Source of the DNA: Planctomycetota bacterium | GTDB taxonomy: Bacteria; Planctomycetota; Planctomycetia; Pirellulales; UBA1268 | Direction of reading: 5' to 3' | NCBI GenBank assembly: GCA_003669585.1 | Contig: QWOQ01000015.1 | Coordinates: 310,001 to 374,000, forward strand | DNA: 64,000 nt | In this document: positions 18,919 through 29,265 of the stretch, piece by piece | Layout: every line of letters begins with the position of its first letter | Position numbering within the stretch: the first letter of the stretch is position 1 | Made by a program: the position numbers and the translations under genes | The notes under the pieces: model-generated | Told to the model about the DNA's origin: nothing | Database searches by the model: none | What the model saw: the letters and a program-made list of their open reading frames with translations, nothing else

Positions 18919-19824
18919 ATGATTGGAGTTTCGACCAAAAACGCTGCGAGTGGCGACGCGATATCAAACAAGAATCAGAGTGCCAAAGATAGGAAATCAA
19001 CCGAGCGGGTGGTGCACGTTCGAGTGCTGCGGCAAGATGGTCCTGGGCAGGCGAGTTATTGGGAACGCCATGAAATCCCGTATGAACTCAATATGAATGT
19101 CATCAGCATTCTGCAACGCATTGCGCAAAAATCCTGCACACAGGACGGTCGGCCGGTGCCGCCGGTGGCGTGGGATTGCAACTGTTTGGAAGAGGTCTGT
19201 GGTTCCTGCACGATGGTCGTCAATGGACGAACTCGCATGGCCTGCACGTCGCTCGTGGATGCGTTGCTTGTGGAAGATGCCCAAGAGATTGAGCTGCGTC
19301 CCATGTCAAAGTTTCCAGTGGTGCGAGACCTCGTGGTTGATCGCAGGCGAGTCTTTCATGCACTCAAGCGGGTACAAGCATGGATTCCAATCGATGGATC
19401 ATTTGATCAAGGACCAGGGCCTCGTATATCTCCAGACGAACAGCAAGACGCCTATCCTCTCTCAACATGCATGAGCTGTGGATGTTGCTTGGAGGCCTGT
19501 CCTCAGTACACAAAAATTGAAATCGTAAAGCGTCCTGAAGAAACCGTCGAAGAACTTGGCATTCGTCGAGAGGCAGCGTTTCATCGGGAGTTTATGGGGG
19601 CTCACGCCATCTCGCAGGCGATGCTCTTTAATAATCACCCAACCGGTCGAATGAATGCCGAAGAGCGACTTTCATCGCTTACCAGTCAGGGAGGTATTCA
19701 GATGTGTGGAAACGCTCAAAATTGCGTCGCAGTCTGTCCAAAGAGCATTCCGCTCACGCGTTCGATTGCCAGAGCTGGTCGTGCGGCAACCGTCTGGGCG
19801 ATAAAGAAACTTTTTGATCGATAA
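18919..19824 (+). CDS. sdhB: Succinate dehydrogenase iron-sulfur subunit
   Basis: 301 residues, with GAGGAG close upstream of the ATG. The cluster ligands are complete: a 2Fe-2S loop (DCNCLEEVCGSC and the later MACTSL), the 4Fe-4S motif CMSCGCCLEACPQ, and the 3Fe-4S/4Fe-4S cysteines in MCGNAQNCVAVCPKSIP. It carries electrons from SdhA to the haems of SdhC. The protein is longer than the usual 240-260 residues, with about 35 extra polar residues before the 2Fe-2S domain. Last gene of the sdhCAB operon. Confidence 0.95.
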   Translation: MIGVSTKNAASGDAISNKNQSAKDRKSTERVVHVRVLRQDGPGQASYWERHEIPYELNMNVISILQRIAQKSCTQDGRPVPPVAWDCNCLEEVCGSCTMVVNGRTRMACTSLVDALLVEDAQEIELRPMSKFPVVRDLVVDRRRVFHALKRVQAWIPIDGSFDQGPGPRISPDEQQDAYPLSTCMSCGCCLEACPQYTKIEIVKRPEETVEELGIRREAAFHREFMGAHAISQAMLFNNHPTGRMNAEERLSSLTSQGGIQMCGNAQNCVAVCPKSIPLTRSIARAGRAATVWAIKKLFDR

Positions 19825-20129
19825 TAAACGTGCTCGTTGCTATCTCCCCATTTTTACTGGCATGACTTTCTCGGCTTTTTCTTTTTGATTTCCGTTCAAA
19901 AAGCTCTGGCTTTTCTTTCATTGCGGGAGTCTTGGTACCATTTTGAATTGGTTCCAAGAGCCTGTGGCAGGAGGTATTCCTTGTCGGTTTGCCGCCTTCG
20001 GCGGGGCGTGGTATCTTCGCGAGCAAGAGAGTGGCAGATGAATGCGTGTTCGGCACGGAGCAGGAACATGAAGCACGGATCCTCTCTGACCCTCTCAAGA
20101 GGGTGTTTGTGAGAGAGGAAAAGAGCGTA
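19825..20129. other. Leader region of the DEAD-box helicase gene
   Basis: About 305 bases between sdhB and the helicase start, without a recognisable gene. It contains a compact perfect hairpin at 19992-20004 (CCGCC, TTC, GGCGG) with no T-run after it, so it is not a classical terminator. A structured leader would be in keeping with cold-regulated RNA helicase genes of other bacteria, but that is inference only. Confidence 0.35.
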
Positions 20130-21533
20130 GTGTCTTTGGAAAACGGTTCAGGCATGCAGGCGGGATCCAACAGCGTGCATGCTCCTCGGGTTCTTGACCC
20201 GACGAGTACCATACGGTTTGCAGATCTTGGACTAAACGCTTCAACGCTCGCCGCGGTTGATCGGGCCGGCTACTCTGTCCCAACTCCGGTGCAAGCGGGT
20301 TTTATTCCCCGCGCGATTACCGGAGTCGATGTACTTGGCCAGGCTCGCACCGGCACCGGAAAAACGGCTGCGTTTGTGATTCCTATTTTGGAACGACTTT
20401 CAAGCCATGTTGGACGAGGGGCTCACAGTCAAGGTGGATGTCCAAGAGCAATTGCACTTGTTCCGACAAGAGAACTCGCTGTTCAGGTGCGAGACGAATT
20501 TGAAAAACTCGCCCACGGATCGAGGATTCACTGTGTTGCCCTTTACGGTGGAAAGCCGATTCGTGGACAGATTGAAAAACTTGAAAAACATCCGGGTGTA
20601 GTCGTGGGCACTCCTGGTCGTGTACTGGATCACATGAGTCGAGGTACGCTCAACTTTGATCAGCTCGAAATTCTTGTTCTCGACGAAGCTGATCGCATGC
20701 TCGACATCGGCTTTCGTCCAGACATCGAAAAAATCTTGAGGAAGTGTCCCGCTTCCCGTCAGACGTTGCTGCTTTCGGCAACTGTTCCGCCACCTGTGGC
20801 GCGACTGGCAACGCGATACATGCGAGATCCAGAAATCCTCGACTTTTCATCGAAGGAAATCTCTGTAGAGACAATCGAGCAACTTTATTTTTCGGTCGAC
20901 CCGCTGCGAAAATTTGATCTCCTCGAAAAACTGCTTGAACGTGAAAAGCCACGGCAGGCAATCGTTTTTTGTCGCACCAAACGTGGAACCGACAAGGTCT
21001 TTGAGCGTTTGTCACGCAAACAGTCTCGCGGTGAATCTGACATTGCCTGCATTCACGGTGATCTTTCTCAGAATATTCGTGATCGTGTAATGCGTCAGTT
21101 TCGGGAAGGCACGGTTCGAATTCTCATTGCCACCGACGTTGTTGGACGCGGTATCGATGTTTCAAATATTTCGCACATCATCAACTATGATATTCCAGAG
21201 TTTTGCGATGACTATGTGCATCGTGTTGGACGAACCGGACGTATGGGCCGGGAAGGTGTGGCGTATACGTTTGTTGCCCCAGAAGAAGGGCCGCAATTAA
21301 CTCGTATTGAGATTCGAATTGATCGATTGCTTCAGCGGGACGAAATGCTAGGGTTTGAAGGCGTAGTGCGGAAAGTTCGTAACGATTCTGATCGTCCACA
21401 GCAGGATCAACCAAACGCGGTGGGAGAATTTTCCAACGCTCCGGCCGGGGAGCCAGAGTCGCCCAAAAAGCCAAACGCCAAGACACTCCTTGGCAAGGGA
21501 CGCAGTCCAAAGCGATTTCGTCGGGGACTGTAG
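20130..21533 (+). CDS. DEAD-box ATP-dependent RNA helicase
   Basis: 467 residues from GTG 20130, which has AGAGG upstream. The frame is open to 19989 and ATG 20154 is another possible start. All helicase motifs are present: Q motif (IRFADLGL...TPVQ), Walker A ARTGTGKT, PTRELAVQV, TPGRVLDH, Walker B DEAD (VLDEADRMLD), SAT, and motif VI HRVGRTGRMG. The C-terminal tail is short, basic and low in complexity, as in RhlE/CsdA-like proteins. It unwinds RNA in ribosome assembly or mRNA decay. I do not assign a subfamily. Confidence 0.93.
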   Translation: MSLENGSGMQAGSNSVHAPRVLDPTSTIRFADLGLNASTLAAVDRAGYSVPTPVQAGFIPRAITGVDVLGQARTGTGKTAAFVIPILERLSSHVGRGAHSQGGCPRAIALVPTRELAVQVRDEFEKLAHGSRIHCVALYGGKPIRGQIEKLEKHPGVVVGTPGRVLDHMSRGTLNFDQLEILVLDEADRMLDIGFRPDIEKILRKCPASRQTLLLSATVPPPVARLATRYMRDPEILDFSSKEISVETIEQLYFSVDPLRKFDLLEKLLEREKPRQAIVFCRTKRGTDKVFERLSRKQSRGESDIACIHGDLSQNIRDRVMRQFREGTVRILIATDVVGRGIDVSNISHIINYDIPEFCDDYVHRVGRTGRMGREGVAYTFVAPEEGPQLTRIEIRIDRLLQRDEMLGFEGVVRKVRNDSDRPQQDQPNAVGEFSNAPAGEPESPKKPNAKTLLGKGRSPKRFRRGL

Positions 21534-21575
21534 CACTGTGGTTTTCTCACGTGGTTGTGTAAAAAGGTGCCTCTC

Positions 21576-22373
21576 GTGTCGGACTCGTCGCCCCAAAGCC
21601 CCAACGCACGCGATCGACGAGCCATGCGTCAACGACTCGAAAGTCTCGCCATGTCTGGCGTGACTGAGCTTCCTCGAATGCATTCGGATCGAAGATCGAG
21701 CAACACGGTCTCGCCTGTTGTTCAAGAGGTGAAGGAGTCACACGCCGTGGTCAAAAAGTCATCTCTTCAAAAGACGGAAACAAACACTGCAACGACTTCG
21801 AGTTGCGAATTAAAACGATCACAGCTGGAAGTGCTCGATCAACAGGTTCGCGAGTGTCGCACCTGTTCCGAATTGGCATCAGCTCGTACCAATACAGTTT
21901 TTGGTTCAGGTAATCCAGCGGCACGTATCTGTTTTTTTGGTGAGGCCCCGGGTGCTGAAGAGGATGCAACCGGCCAGCCTTTTGTAGGGCGAGCTGGGCA
22001 ACTGCTGACCAAAATTATTGAGTCGTGCACGCTCTCGCGAGAAGACATATACATTCTGAATGTTCTCAAATGCCGTCCTCCTGGAAATCGACCGCCGGAT
22101 TCCAAGGAGATTGGAAATTGTCGGAGTTACTTTCTCAAACAACTGGAGATTATCTCACCGGAGTTCATTTGTTGTCTGGGAACCACTGCGGCCCAATCAC
22201 TTTTGGAAACTCAAGAGACGATTGGCAAACTCCGGGGGCGATGGTTTACCCACGGTACAGCGCACGTGATCTGCACATACCATCCTTCCTATTTGCTGCG
22301 CAATCCCAGTGCAAAGCGACATGTCTGGGATGACATGAAGCTTCTGATGCAGCGGCTTGGAGTTGAATTGTAA
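21576..22373 (+). CDS. Uracil-DNA glycosylase, family 4 (4Fe-4S type)
   Basis: GTG 21576 is chosen because AAAAAGG lies about eight bases upstream. A TTG at 21555 would add seven residues. About 90 poorly conserved N-terminal residues precede the enzyme. The glycosylase domain has CRTC, the catalytic-loop motif GEAPGAEEDATGQPFVGRAG, the second cysteine pair (LKCRPPGNRPP... then NC), and the DNA-binding HPSYLLR. It removes uracil from deaminated DNA as the first step of base excision repair. It is close behind the helicase gene in the same direction, probably co-transcribed. Confidence 0.93.
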   Translation: MSDSSPQSPNARDRRAMRQRLESLAMSGVTELPRMHSDRRSSNTVSPVVQEVKESHAVVKKSSLQKTETNTATTSSCELKRSQLEVLDQQVRECRTCSELASARTNTVFGSGNPAARICFFGEAPGAEEDATGQPFVGRAGQLLTKIIESCTLSREDIYILNVLKCRPPGNRPPDSKEIGNCRSYFLKQLEIISPEFICCLGTTAAQSLLETQETIGKLRGRWFTHGTAHVICTYHPSYLLRNPSAKRHVWDDMKLLMQRLGVEL

Positions 22374-22599
22374 AAAGTTCTTGCGTGGCGAGTGAATCAA
22401 AGCTGAAGACAGACTTTCGTTGCCTAGTCTACCTTCGGGCTTTCCTGGTCTGCGCTATCTTCCAAACCACAACGTTGACTGATATTTCCCAAGACTTTCG
22501 TCTCACTTTGTGAGGGCAAATAATCCGAATCCAAAGGGAGATACAGAGTTTAAAAAAGAAGAAGGTTTGTGGAAAAAAGTTTCTCGGGAGTCACAAGGT

Positions 22600-23055
22600 A
22601 TGGCATTTATAAGTCGTGGAAGTATTGTCATTGGTATCACGGCTCTGTCATGTCTGTCAGCAGGCTGCAGCAGCATGTGCCCTTCCCTCTTTGATTACAG
22701 TGGTCCTGTGAAGAATGGATGTGTGACGGAAAATAATTTCGCAGCACGCAGCAATGGAATTCTTCCGCTGTATTCGCAGCCAAAGCCATGGCCGACGATC
22801 GTGCAATCAGAGCAGCGCAAACAAGAAACAAAAAATAGCATGGACGATACAGAGGTTCTCCATCAAAGCGAGCCTTTGGTGGCAGACGGCGACGTTGAAT
22901 CCTCGGAAGACTCCGGTGAGATAAAAGTCGCAGCGGCGATTGAACGAACTCTCCCTCGTGCACTTCCTGAAAATAAAAACAGGACAGAATCGGAAAAAAT
23001 GAGCGCACGAGGCTGGAAATCGCTTGTTCGTGAAAGTGCTGTTTCCCCACTGTAA
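22600..23055 (+). CDS. Small putative lipoprotein, unknown function
   Basis: 151 residues from ATG 22600, with GGGAG nine bases upstream. A longer reading from GTG 22510 would put a charged stretch before the signal and is less likely. The N-terminus is a lipoprotein signal (IVIGITALSCLSAGC, lipobox LSAGC with the acylated Cys at about residue 25). The rest is polar, acidic and without a recognised domain. Probably an envelope lipoprotein. It converges with glgC. Confidence 0.6.
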   Translation: MAFISRGSIVIGITALSCLSAGCSSMCPSLFDYSGPVKNGCVTENNFAARSNGILPLYSQPKPWPTIVQSEQRKQETKNSMDDTEVLHQSEPLVADGDVESSEDSGEIKVAAAIERTLPRALPENKNRTESEKMSARGWKSLVRESAVSPL

Positions 23056-23076
23056 CACGAATCAAGTTCGTCGAAA

Positions 23077-24402
23077 TCAATCAGTTTTCAGTACGCCTGC
23101 TAGTCCCGATTCGGGAAACCAGCCATCCGGAATAACGGCATCTTTTGGTACCACGACGATAGAGTCTCGCACCATGTAGCGATCACTGTCGGCAGTTGTA
23201 ATAAAGTGGTGGTCGTTGACGATCCGTGTTCGTTTCCCGACACGAACATTCTTATCGATGATCGCTCCCTCAATGACCGACCCCTCTCCGATGCCAAGAA
23301 CAGGAAGTCCCGAGGCAAAATGGGAGGCCATGTCATCGGAGGTTTCGTAAAAGTCGGAACCCAGTATCACGGAGTTTCGAATTACGACGTTGCGTCCAAT
23401 TCGGCATCGCAAGCCGATGACGCTATTTTCAATCACCGCTCCTGGCTCAATGAGACAACCATCAGAAACAAGACTGGAGCGGATCGTCGCATCATCAATT
23501 CTGGAGGGTGGTAAAAATCGACCTCGCGAATAGATTGGAGCTTGCGCACTAGCAAGTTCGAACGGCGGCGTTGTTGAGGCGAGATCTAGATTGCACTGAA
23601 AGTAGGAACGGATGGTTCCAATATCCTCCCAGTAGCCATCAAAAAGATGCATCTGCACGCGTTTCGCTCGAATGGATGCAGGAAACACTTCGCGACCAAA
23701 ATCCTGATAGTCCGTCTTTGTAAGCAGATCAACGAGGCAATCACGATCAAAAAGATAAATCCCCATACTTGCAAGAAGGCTGCGACCGTTTGCGGCGATA
23801 CCCTGTCGTTCGATCCACGCTGGATCTGTGCGTACTATATCGAGTTCGGTAGTGACTGTCGGTTTTTCTAGAAATCCCTCAACTCTTCCGTCGCTGTTAG
23901 CACGCATGATACCTAACCCAGAGGCTGCGTCGGCGTGAACCGGAATGGCTGCAATGGTGACATCAGCCTTCGTCTGAACGTGCGTGGTGAGCATATCGGC
24001 ATAGTTCATTCGGTAGAGTTGATCACCCGAGAGAATGAGCACGTGACGAATATCCGATTGCTGGATATATCGAAGATGCTGCCGAACTGCATCGGCTGTT
24101 CCCTGATACCATCCGGAATTATCAAGCGTTTGCTGCGCTGCCAAGATTTCAACAAAGCCACCGCTAAACGGATCAAACGTGTACGTGCGTCGAATATGCC
24201 GATGCAAACTTACTGAATTGAATTGCGTGAGAACATAAATACGTTGCACTCCGCTGTTGATGCAATTGGAGAGAGGGACATCGATAATTCGATACTTTCC
24301 TGCCAGAGGTACCGCCGGCTTTGAACGATCTCTCGTGAGCGGATACAGACGCGTTCCGCGGCCCCCTCCAAGCACCAGAGCCAATACCTTTTGAACGCTC
24401 AT
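23077..24402 (-). CDS. glgC: Glucose-1-phosphate adenylyltransferase
   Basis: 441 residues. N-terminal nucleotidyltransferase with GGGRGTRLYPLTRDRSKPAV and the substrate segment YRIIDVPLSNCINSG, then a left-handed beta-helix C-terminal domain. Makes ADP-glucose from ATP and glucose-1-phosphate, the committed step of glycogen synthesis. The N-terminal pattern and the closing DAVIPDG segment are closest to the cyanobacterial/plant type, which is usually controlled by 3-phosphoglycerate and phosphate (known for the family, not shown here). No other glycogen gene lies nearby. Confidence 0.96.
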   Translation of the reverse strand: MSVQKVLALVLGGGRGTRLYPLTRDRSKPAVPLAGKYRIIDVPLSNCINSGVQRIYVLTQFNSVSLHRHIRRTYTFDPFSGGFVEILAAQQTLDNSGWYQGTADAVRQHLRYIQQSDIRHVLILSGDQLYRMNYADMLTTHVQTKADVTIAAIPVHADAASGLGIMRANSDGRVEGFLEKPTVTTELDIVRTDPAWIERQGIAANGRSLLASMGIYLFDRDCLVDLLTKTDYQDFGREVFPASIRAKRVQMHLFDGYWEDIGTIRSYFQCNLDLASTTPPFELASAQAPIYSRGRFLPPSRIDDATIRSSLVSDGCLIEPGAVIENSVIGLRCRIGRNVVIRNSVILGSDFYETSDDMASHFASGLPVLGIGEGSVIEGAIIDKNVRVGKRTRIVNDHHFITTADSDRYMVRDSIVVVPKDAVIPDGWFPESGLAGVLKTD

Positions 24403-24572
24403 TGTCGAGTGATTCCTTCACGGTAGCGAATGAGTTTGTGCTGATAGAGAGGGGCACTCAAAGAGCCGATCTCAATGATCCCAAAGGTGACGATAGAGTA
24501 TCGTATGAAAGAGCGAGCAATTGATCTACAGAGAGCGGTACGAAAAGGCAGAAAAACAGGCTCAAAAAATTT

Positions 24573-27446
24573 TCAGCCGCGGACTACAAAATTAACCAAC
24601 CGTCCTGGAACTGCAATCACGCTCACACGTTCCTTACCTTCAAGCAAGGATGCAATTTTTAAATCCGCCAAGGCCAAACTCACCATTGCATCTCGATCCG
24701 CTCCAGTCGGCATACGAACAAGACCGCGCAGCTTGCCTTGGATCTGAACCGGTATTTCGATTTCTTCATCATGCAACCACTTTTCGTCGACCACTGGCCA
24801 TGTAGCCAAGGCGACCGGTGCGCAGCGACCAAGCACTTCCCAAAGTTCCTCTGCAATGTGAGGGGCAAACGGGGAAAGCACGATGACAAACGGCTCAAGC
24901 ATTGCCCGGGGACGATGCTTGAGGGGCGTGCAGAAATTCACAAACTCCATCATCCGGGCGATGGCGGTGTTGAATGAAAGCGATGCAATATCACTGGTCA
25001 CCTTGGCAATCATTCGATTGAGTTCGCGATGTTGCTCATCACGCAGCTCGGCATCGACGACGGTGGAAGATACGCTCATCGCATCGGAACGTTCATCGAC
25101 AATCAGTCGCCAGCAACGGTCCAAAAATGATCGAACGCCTCCGACACCAGAGGTGTTCCAGGGTTTCGTTGCCTCAAGTGGTCCCATAAACATTTCATAA
25201 AGTCGAAGTGAGTCAGCTCCAGACTCTCGAACAATAACGTCGGGGTTGACGACATTTCCACGACTTTTGGACATCTTATAAGCGCGGCTATCAACTCGAA
25301 TCGAGGGAGTTTCTCGAAGTACAAAATGCTCCCCCTGTTTCTCAACCTGATCGGCATGAATCTTCGAGGGTTTGACCGGTAATGCATTCGCTCGATCGAT
25401 CAGCGTGCCATCATCAGCAGGACTGTTTGTAATGCTCGTAGCAGAAATCCATTCACCATGAGTGTCCCGGTAACCAGTGAATTCCATTTCTCCAAGAATC
25501 ATTCCCTGATTCACGAGTGTGCCGAAAGGTTCCAAGGTCGAAACATAACCACGATCAAAGAGAACTTTGTGCCAGAACCGACTGTAGAGCAGGTGGAGTA
25601 CAGCATGTTCAGCACCACCAACGTAGAGGTCGACCGGCATCCACTTCCGTTCTATTTCGGGGTCGACAAAGCGTTGAGAGTTGTGAGGATCGAGAAATCG
25701 CAGATAGTACCAGCACGAACCGGCCCACTGCGGCATCGTGTTGGTCTCGCGCTTGTATCGTTTGCCGTCACGTTCTACGAAAAGCCATGAAGGATCCGCG
25801 CGCTCCAGTGGCGGTTCTGGACGACCGCTCGGACGATAGTCTGCAAGAATCGGAAGATCGATCGGTAGTTCTGCATCGGTGATCGCTCGCAAGACACCTG
25901 TCGGGCGTCCATCCGCGTCGAGTTCGTGCAGAATAGGAAACGGCTCTCCCCAGAATCTCTGACGGCTAAAAAGCCAGTCGCGCAATTTGTAGTTGACTGC
26001 AGGGCGTCCAAGTCGAGCGACCGACAGATCCTCGCAGACGCGGTGTTGAAAAGTAGAAGTGTCGAGACCCGTATAGGGCCCCGATGCAATGGCTCGACCA
26101 TGACCGGTAAAGAGCGAAGATTCGTTGTGCGCTGTGTTCTGTGCAATGTTGTCGGGAACAATGACTTCGACGACATCGAGACCAAATGTTTCGGCAAACT
26201 CCCGATCACGCGCGTCGTGAGCGGGAACCGCCATGATCGCACCGGTTCCGTAGCTCGCAAGCACATAATCAGCGATCCAAATGGCAATGGGCTGCCCAGT
26301 CAGCGGATGGATTGCGTAGGAACCGGAAAAGATTCCTGTTTTCCCTTTTGCCAAGTCAGTGCGATCGAGATCGCTCTTGCGACTGGCGGATTCGCAGTAG
26401 GCCGCAACCTGATTGCTGCAATCGGGTTGGGTGAGTCGCATAACCGCAGGATGTTCTGGCGCGACGACAAGATAGGTGACACCGTAGAGGGTGTCGGGAC
26501 GCGTTGTGTAAATGCGAAGGCTGTCGGTGGACGTGGATTTTGGAAAACTGGTTTGACTCCGTCGTAGGCGCCATGCATCGAACGCCTCTTTTGTTGGTCG
26601 ATCGGTTTGTGGAGCGTTCGCGGAACAATCTCCAATAAAAAAATCAACCTCGGCACCCGAACTGCGTCCAATCCAATCCGACTGAAGTTTTTTGATACTC
26701 GCCGGCCACGAAACATGTTCAAGCTCGCGTTCGAGTCTATCGGCATACGCAGTAATCCGGAGCATCCACTGTCGCAGTGGAATGCGAATCACAGGATGGT
26801 TTCCTCGTTCGCTCACGCCACCAATCACTTCTTCATTGGCAAGCACAGTGCCGAGGGCAGGACACCAATTCACTGGCGCATCTGATTGATAAGCCAATCG
26901 ATATTCATCCCGATAACGACCAACTGCCTCGTCGCCGAGTGAAGCAATGTTGTCGGGAATCGGAAGTTCACTGATTGGTCGGCCACGATCAAGTGATGGA
27001 TCAAACCAAGTATCAAACAGCAGCAGAAAAATCCACTGCGTCCAGCGAACGTATTCTGGATCTGTAGTGGCAATCTCGCGACTCCAGTCGTAACTGAATC
27101 CGAGCATCTTGAGTTGTCTTCGAAATGTTTCGATATTTCGCTGCGTACTCTCTCGCGGTGGTGTGCCGGTACGAATCGCGTATTCTTCGGCGGGCAGACC
27201 AAAGGCATCAAAGCCCATTGGATGCATAACACTCGTTCCGCGCAATCGCTCAAACCGAGCAACAATATCTGTCGCGGTATATCCCTCCGGGTGTCCAACG
27301 TGAAGACCGTCGCCACTCGGGTAGGGAAACATGTCGAGCAGATAGGCCTTTCGCTGGCCAGGCAATGTTGGTGTAACGAACGTGGCATGGGTTTCCCACC
27401 ACGACTGCCACTTTGGTTCGATACTCGAGGGAGTGTAGCGGGGCAT
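24573..27446 (-). CDS. leuS: Leucyl-tRNA synthetase
   Basis: 957 residues from ATG 27446 (a TTG directly before it is in frame). Class I synthetase with HVGH in MFPYPSGDGLHVGHPEGY and KMSKS in YKMSKSRGNV. A CP1 editing domain carries DTLYGVTYLVVAPEHP, and the C-terminal anticodon domain ends IVRG-like (AVPGRLVNFVVRG). It charges tRNA-Leu and hydrolyses mischarged tRNA. Length is above the E. coli enzyme (860), with insertions in CP1 as in other planctomycetes. Divergent from the acyl-CoA synthetase gene. Confidence 0.97.
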   Translation of the reverse strand: MPRYTPSSIEPKWQSWWETHATFVTPTLPGQRKAYLLDMFPYPSGDGLHVGHPEGYTATDIVARFERLRGTSVMHPMGFDAFGLPAEEYAIRTGTPPRESTQRNIETFRRQLKMLGFSYDWSREIATTDPEYVRWTQWIFLLLFDTWFDPSLDRGRPISELPIPDNIASLGDEAVGRYRDEYRLAYQSDAPVNWCPALGTVLANEEVIGGVSERGNHPVIRIPLRQWMLRITAYADRLERELEHVSWPASIKKLQSDWIGRSSGAEVDFFIGDCSANAPQTDRPTKEAFDAWRLRRSQTSFPKSTSTDSLRIYTTRPDTLYGVTYLVVAPEHPAVMRLTQPDCSNQVAAYCESASRKSDLDRTDLAKGKTGIFSGSYAIHPLTGQPIAIWIADYVLASYGTGAIMAVPAHDARDREFAETFGLDVVEVIVPDNIAQNTAHNESSLFTGHGRAIASGPYTGLDTSTFQHRVCEDLSVARLGRPAVNYKLRDWLFSRQRFWGEPFPILHELDADGRPTGVLRAITDAELPIDLPILADYRPSGRPEPPLERADPSWLFVERDGKRYKRETNTMPQWAGSCWYYLRFLDPHNSQRFVDPEIERKWMPVDLYVGGAEHAVLHLLYSRFWHKVLFDRGYVSTLEPFGTLVNQGMILGEMEFTGYRDTHGEWISATSITNSPADDGTLIDRANALPVKPSKIHADQVEKQGEHFVLRETPSIRVDSRAYKMSKSRGNVVNPDVIVRESGADSLRLYEMFMGPLEATKPWNTSGVGGVRSFLDRCWRLIVDERSDAMSVSSTVVDAELRDEQHRELNRMIAKVTSDIASLSFNTAIARMMEFVNFCTPLKHRPRAMLEPFVIVLSPFAPHIAEELWEVLGRCAPVALATWPVVDEKWLHDEEIEIPVQIQGKLRGLVRMPTGADRDAMVSLALADLKIASLLEGKERVSVIAVPGRLVNFVVRG

Positions 27447-27642
27447 CAATCGATCCGAGGGAAAAACGGTCTAAAAAAATAGTTCCACGAATCGGCAATC
27501 TGGCGGCGAGGAGGTTGCCTCCAGTCGAGAACAAATCGAACTGGTCGAACAAAGACTCGCAGATTCTAATGCTCTTGGCACGTACGACAACGTCATCGTC
27601 TCGCGTTCCGGCCAAAGTCATTCATTCTGAGATTTTGAATCG

Positions 27643-29265
27643 ATGAGCACAGTCTCCGAGAAACCGTTCGTATTGCCCAGACGATTGCTGCGAGCCTGTC
27701 GAAGTGCATCAAGACGCATAAAAGTTGCCGATACACTCGGAACTCGATTCACCGGCGGGGAATTGCTACTTCGCATTCTTGCTGCACGAAGAGTACTCAA
27801 TCGAGTACTGGCTCCCGAGGAACGTTTGGTGGGAGTGATGTTGCCGCCGACGGTCGCCGCGGTTGTCATAAACGCTGCTCTTTCGCTCTGCGGCCGCGTA
27901 GCGGTCAACCTTAACTACTCCACGTCTCAGTCAATTCTTGCAACGACGATCGAAAAAGCTGGTCTCACCCATGTGATCTCGAGTCCAGTATTTCTTGCCA
28001 GAGTAAAGCTTGATGTCGGAAACACGTTACTCGATGCCGGCACGCTTCGAAAGCAGGTCACGCTCGTCGATAAAATAATCTCTTTCGTTCAGGCAAAACT
28101 TTTGCCAATCTCAGTACTCGAACGCATGCTCGGACTCGACAAAATAAACCAAGACGACATTCTCACGGTGATCTTTACCTCTGGTTCAACTGGCGATCCC
28201 AAAGGGGTGATGCTGTCGATGGAAAACGTTGGCTCCAACGTTACGGCTATTGGAAGCCTGCTTCATTTGTCGCCGGGTGATGTTGCGATTGGAACGCTTC
28301 CGTTTTTCCATTCCTACGGGTATACGACTACACTCTGGACGCCCCTTGCGCTGGAACCCGCATGTGTCTATCACACCAACCCACTTGAGGCCCAGCAAGT
28401 TGGAAATCTTGTTCGCGAATTTCATGGGACAATTCTCATGACGACTCCGACTTTTTTACGCGGCTATATCCGAAGAATTCCAAGCGAGGATTTTGCATCG
28501 CTGGAAGTGGTATTTGGTGCCGCAGAAAAACTGACGCGTGAGGTGTGCGATGCGTTTGAATCGCGTTTCAAAGTGCGTCCATGGGAAGCCTACGGAGCGA
28601 CAGAGTTGTCGCCCCTGGTGAGCGTAAATGTTCCTCCGACGCGGCAGGTTCCAGGCAGGCCACCCCAGGCCCGAGAGGGAACCGTAGGCCGACCTATACC
28701 GGGTTGCCGAACTCGAATTACACAGAGAGATTCGTTCATCGAGCTGCCAGTGGGTCAGGAGGGAATGCTTTGGATTTCCGGTCCCAACGTTATGAAAGGC
28801 TATCTCAATCGACCCGACCTAACAGCAGAAGTTGTGAAGGATGGTTGGTATCGCACTGGCGATATCGCGAAGATTGATGCCGATGGATTTATTACAATCA
28901 CCGGCCGTCAAAGTCGATTTTCAAAAATTGGCGGTGAAATGGTGCCGCACATCCGTGTCGAAGAGGTGATCAATCAGGCATTTGGAGCATCGGGAGACGA
29001 AATCATTGCTGTGGTTGGGGCTGTTTCAGATTTGAAAAAAGGGGAACGATTGGTGGTGCTGCACCTCACTTCATCAATCACTCCGGTGATGGTCTGTAAG
29101 AAAATGTCCGAAATGGGGATTCCAAATCTCTGGATTCCTAGCCCGGATAGTTTTTTGGAGATTGATTCGATACCTGTTTTGGGGACCGGAAAACTTGATC
29201 TCAAAAGTATGGAAACGATTGCTCAAGAGCGATTTGGCGTAAGTAGTAATCGTTCGAGCGGGTGA
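27643..29265 (+). CDS. AMP-dependent acyl-CoA/acyl-ACP synthetase
   Basis: 540 residues. ANL-superfamily motifs: phosphate loop FTSGSTGDPKGVMLS, YGATELSPLVSVN, the adenine/ribose motif GWYRTGDIAKIDADGF, and TITGRQSRFSKIGGEMV. Within the family it most resembles the acyl-ACP synthetase half of Aas proteins (fatty-acid activation at the membrane for phospholipid repair), without the acyltransferase half. It activates a fatty acid as acyl-AMP and transfers it to CoA or ACP. The stop overlaps the GTG start of the next gene, so the two are translationally coupled. Confidence 0.88.
   Translation: MSTVSEKPFVLPRRLLRACRSASRRIKVADTLGTRFTGGELLLRILAARRVLNRVLAPEERLVGVMLPPTVAAVVINAALSLCGRVAVNLNYSTSQSILATTIEKAGLTHVISSPVFLARVKLDVGNTLLDAGTLRKQVTLVDKIISFVQAKLLPISVLERMLGLDKINQDDILTVIFTSGSTGDPKGVMLSMENVGSNVTAIGSLLHLSPGDVAIGTLPFFHSYGYTTTLWTPLALEPACVYHTNPLEAQQVGNLVREFHGTILMTTPTFLRGYIRRIPSEDFASLEVVFGAAEKLTREVCDAFESRFKVRPWEAYGATELSPLVSVNVPPTRQVPGRPPQAREGTVGRPIPGCRTRITQRDSFIELPVGQEGMLWISGPNVMKGYLNRPDLTAEVVKDGWYRTGDIAKIDADGFITITGRQSRFSKIGGEMVPHIRVEEVINQAFGASGDEIIAVVGAVSDLKKGERLVVLHLTSSITPVMVCKKMSEMGIPNLWIPSPDSFLEIDSIPVLGTGKLDLKSMETIAQERFGVSSNRSSG

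Noticed and set aside
19992..20004. Rho-independent terminator after sdhB
   Set aside because: The hairpin is perfect but not followed by a T-run and lies 168 bases after the stop.
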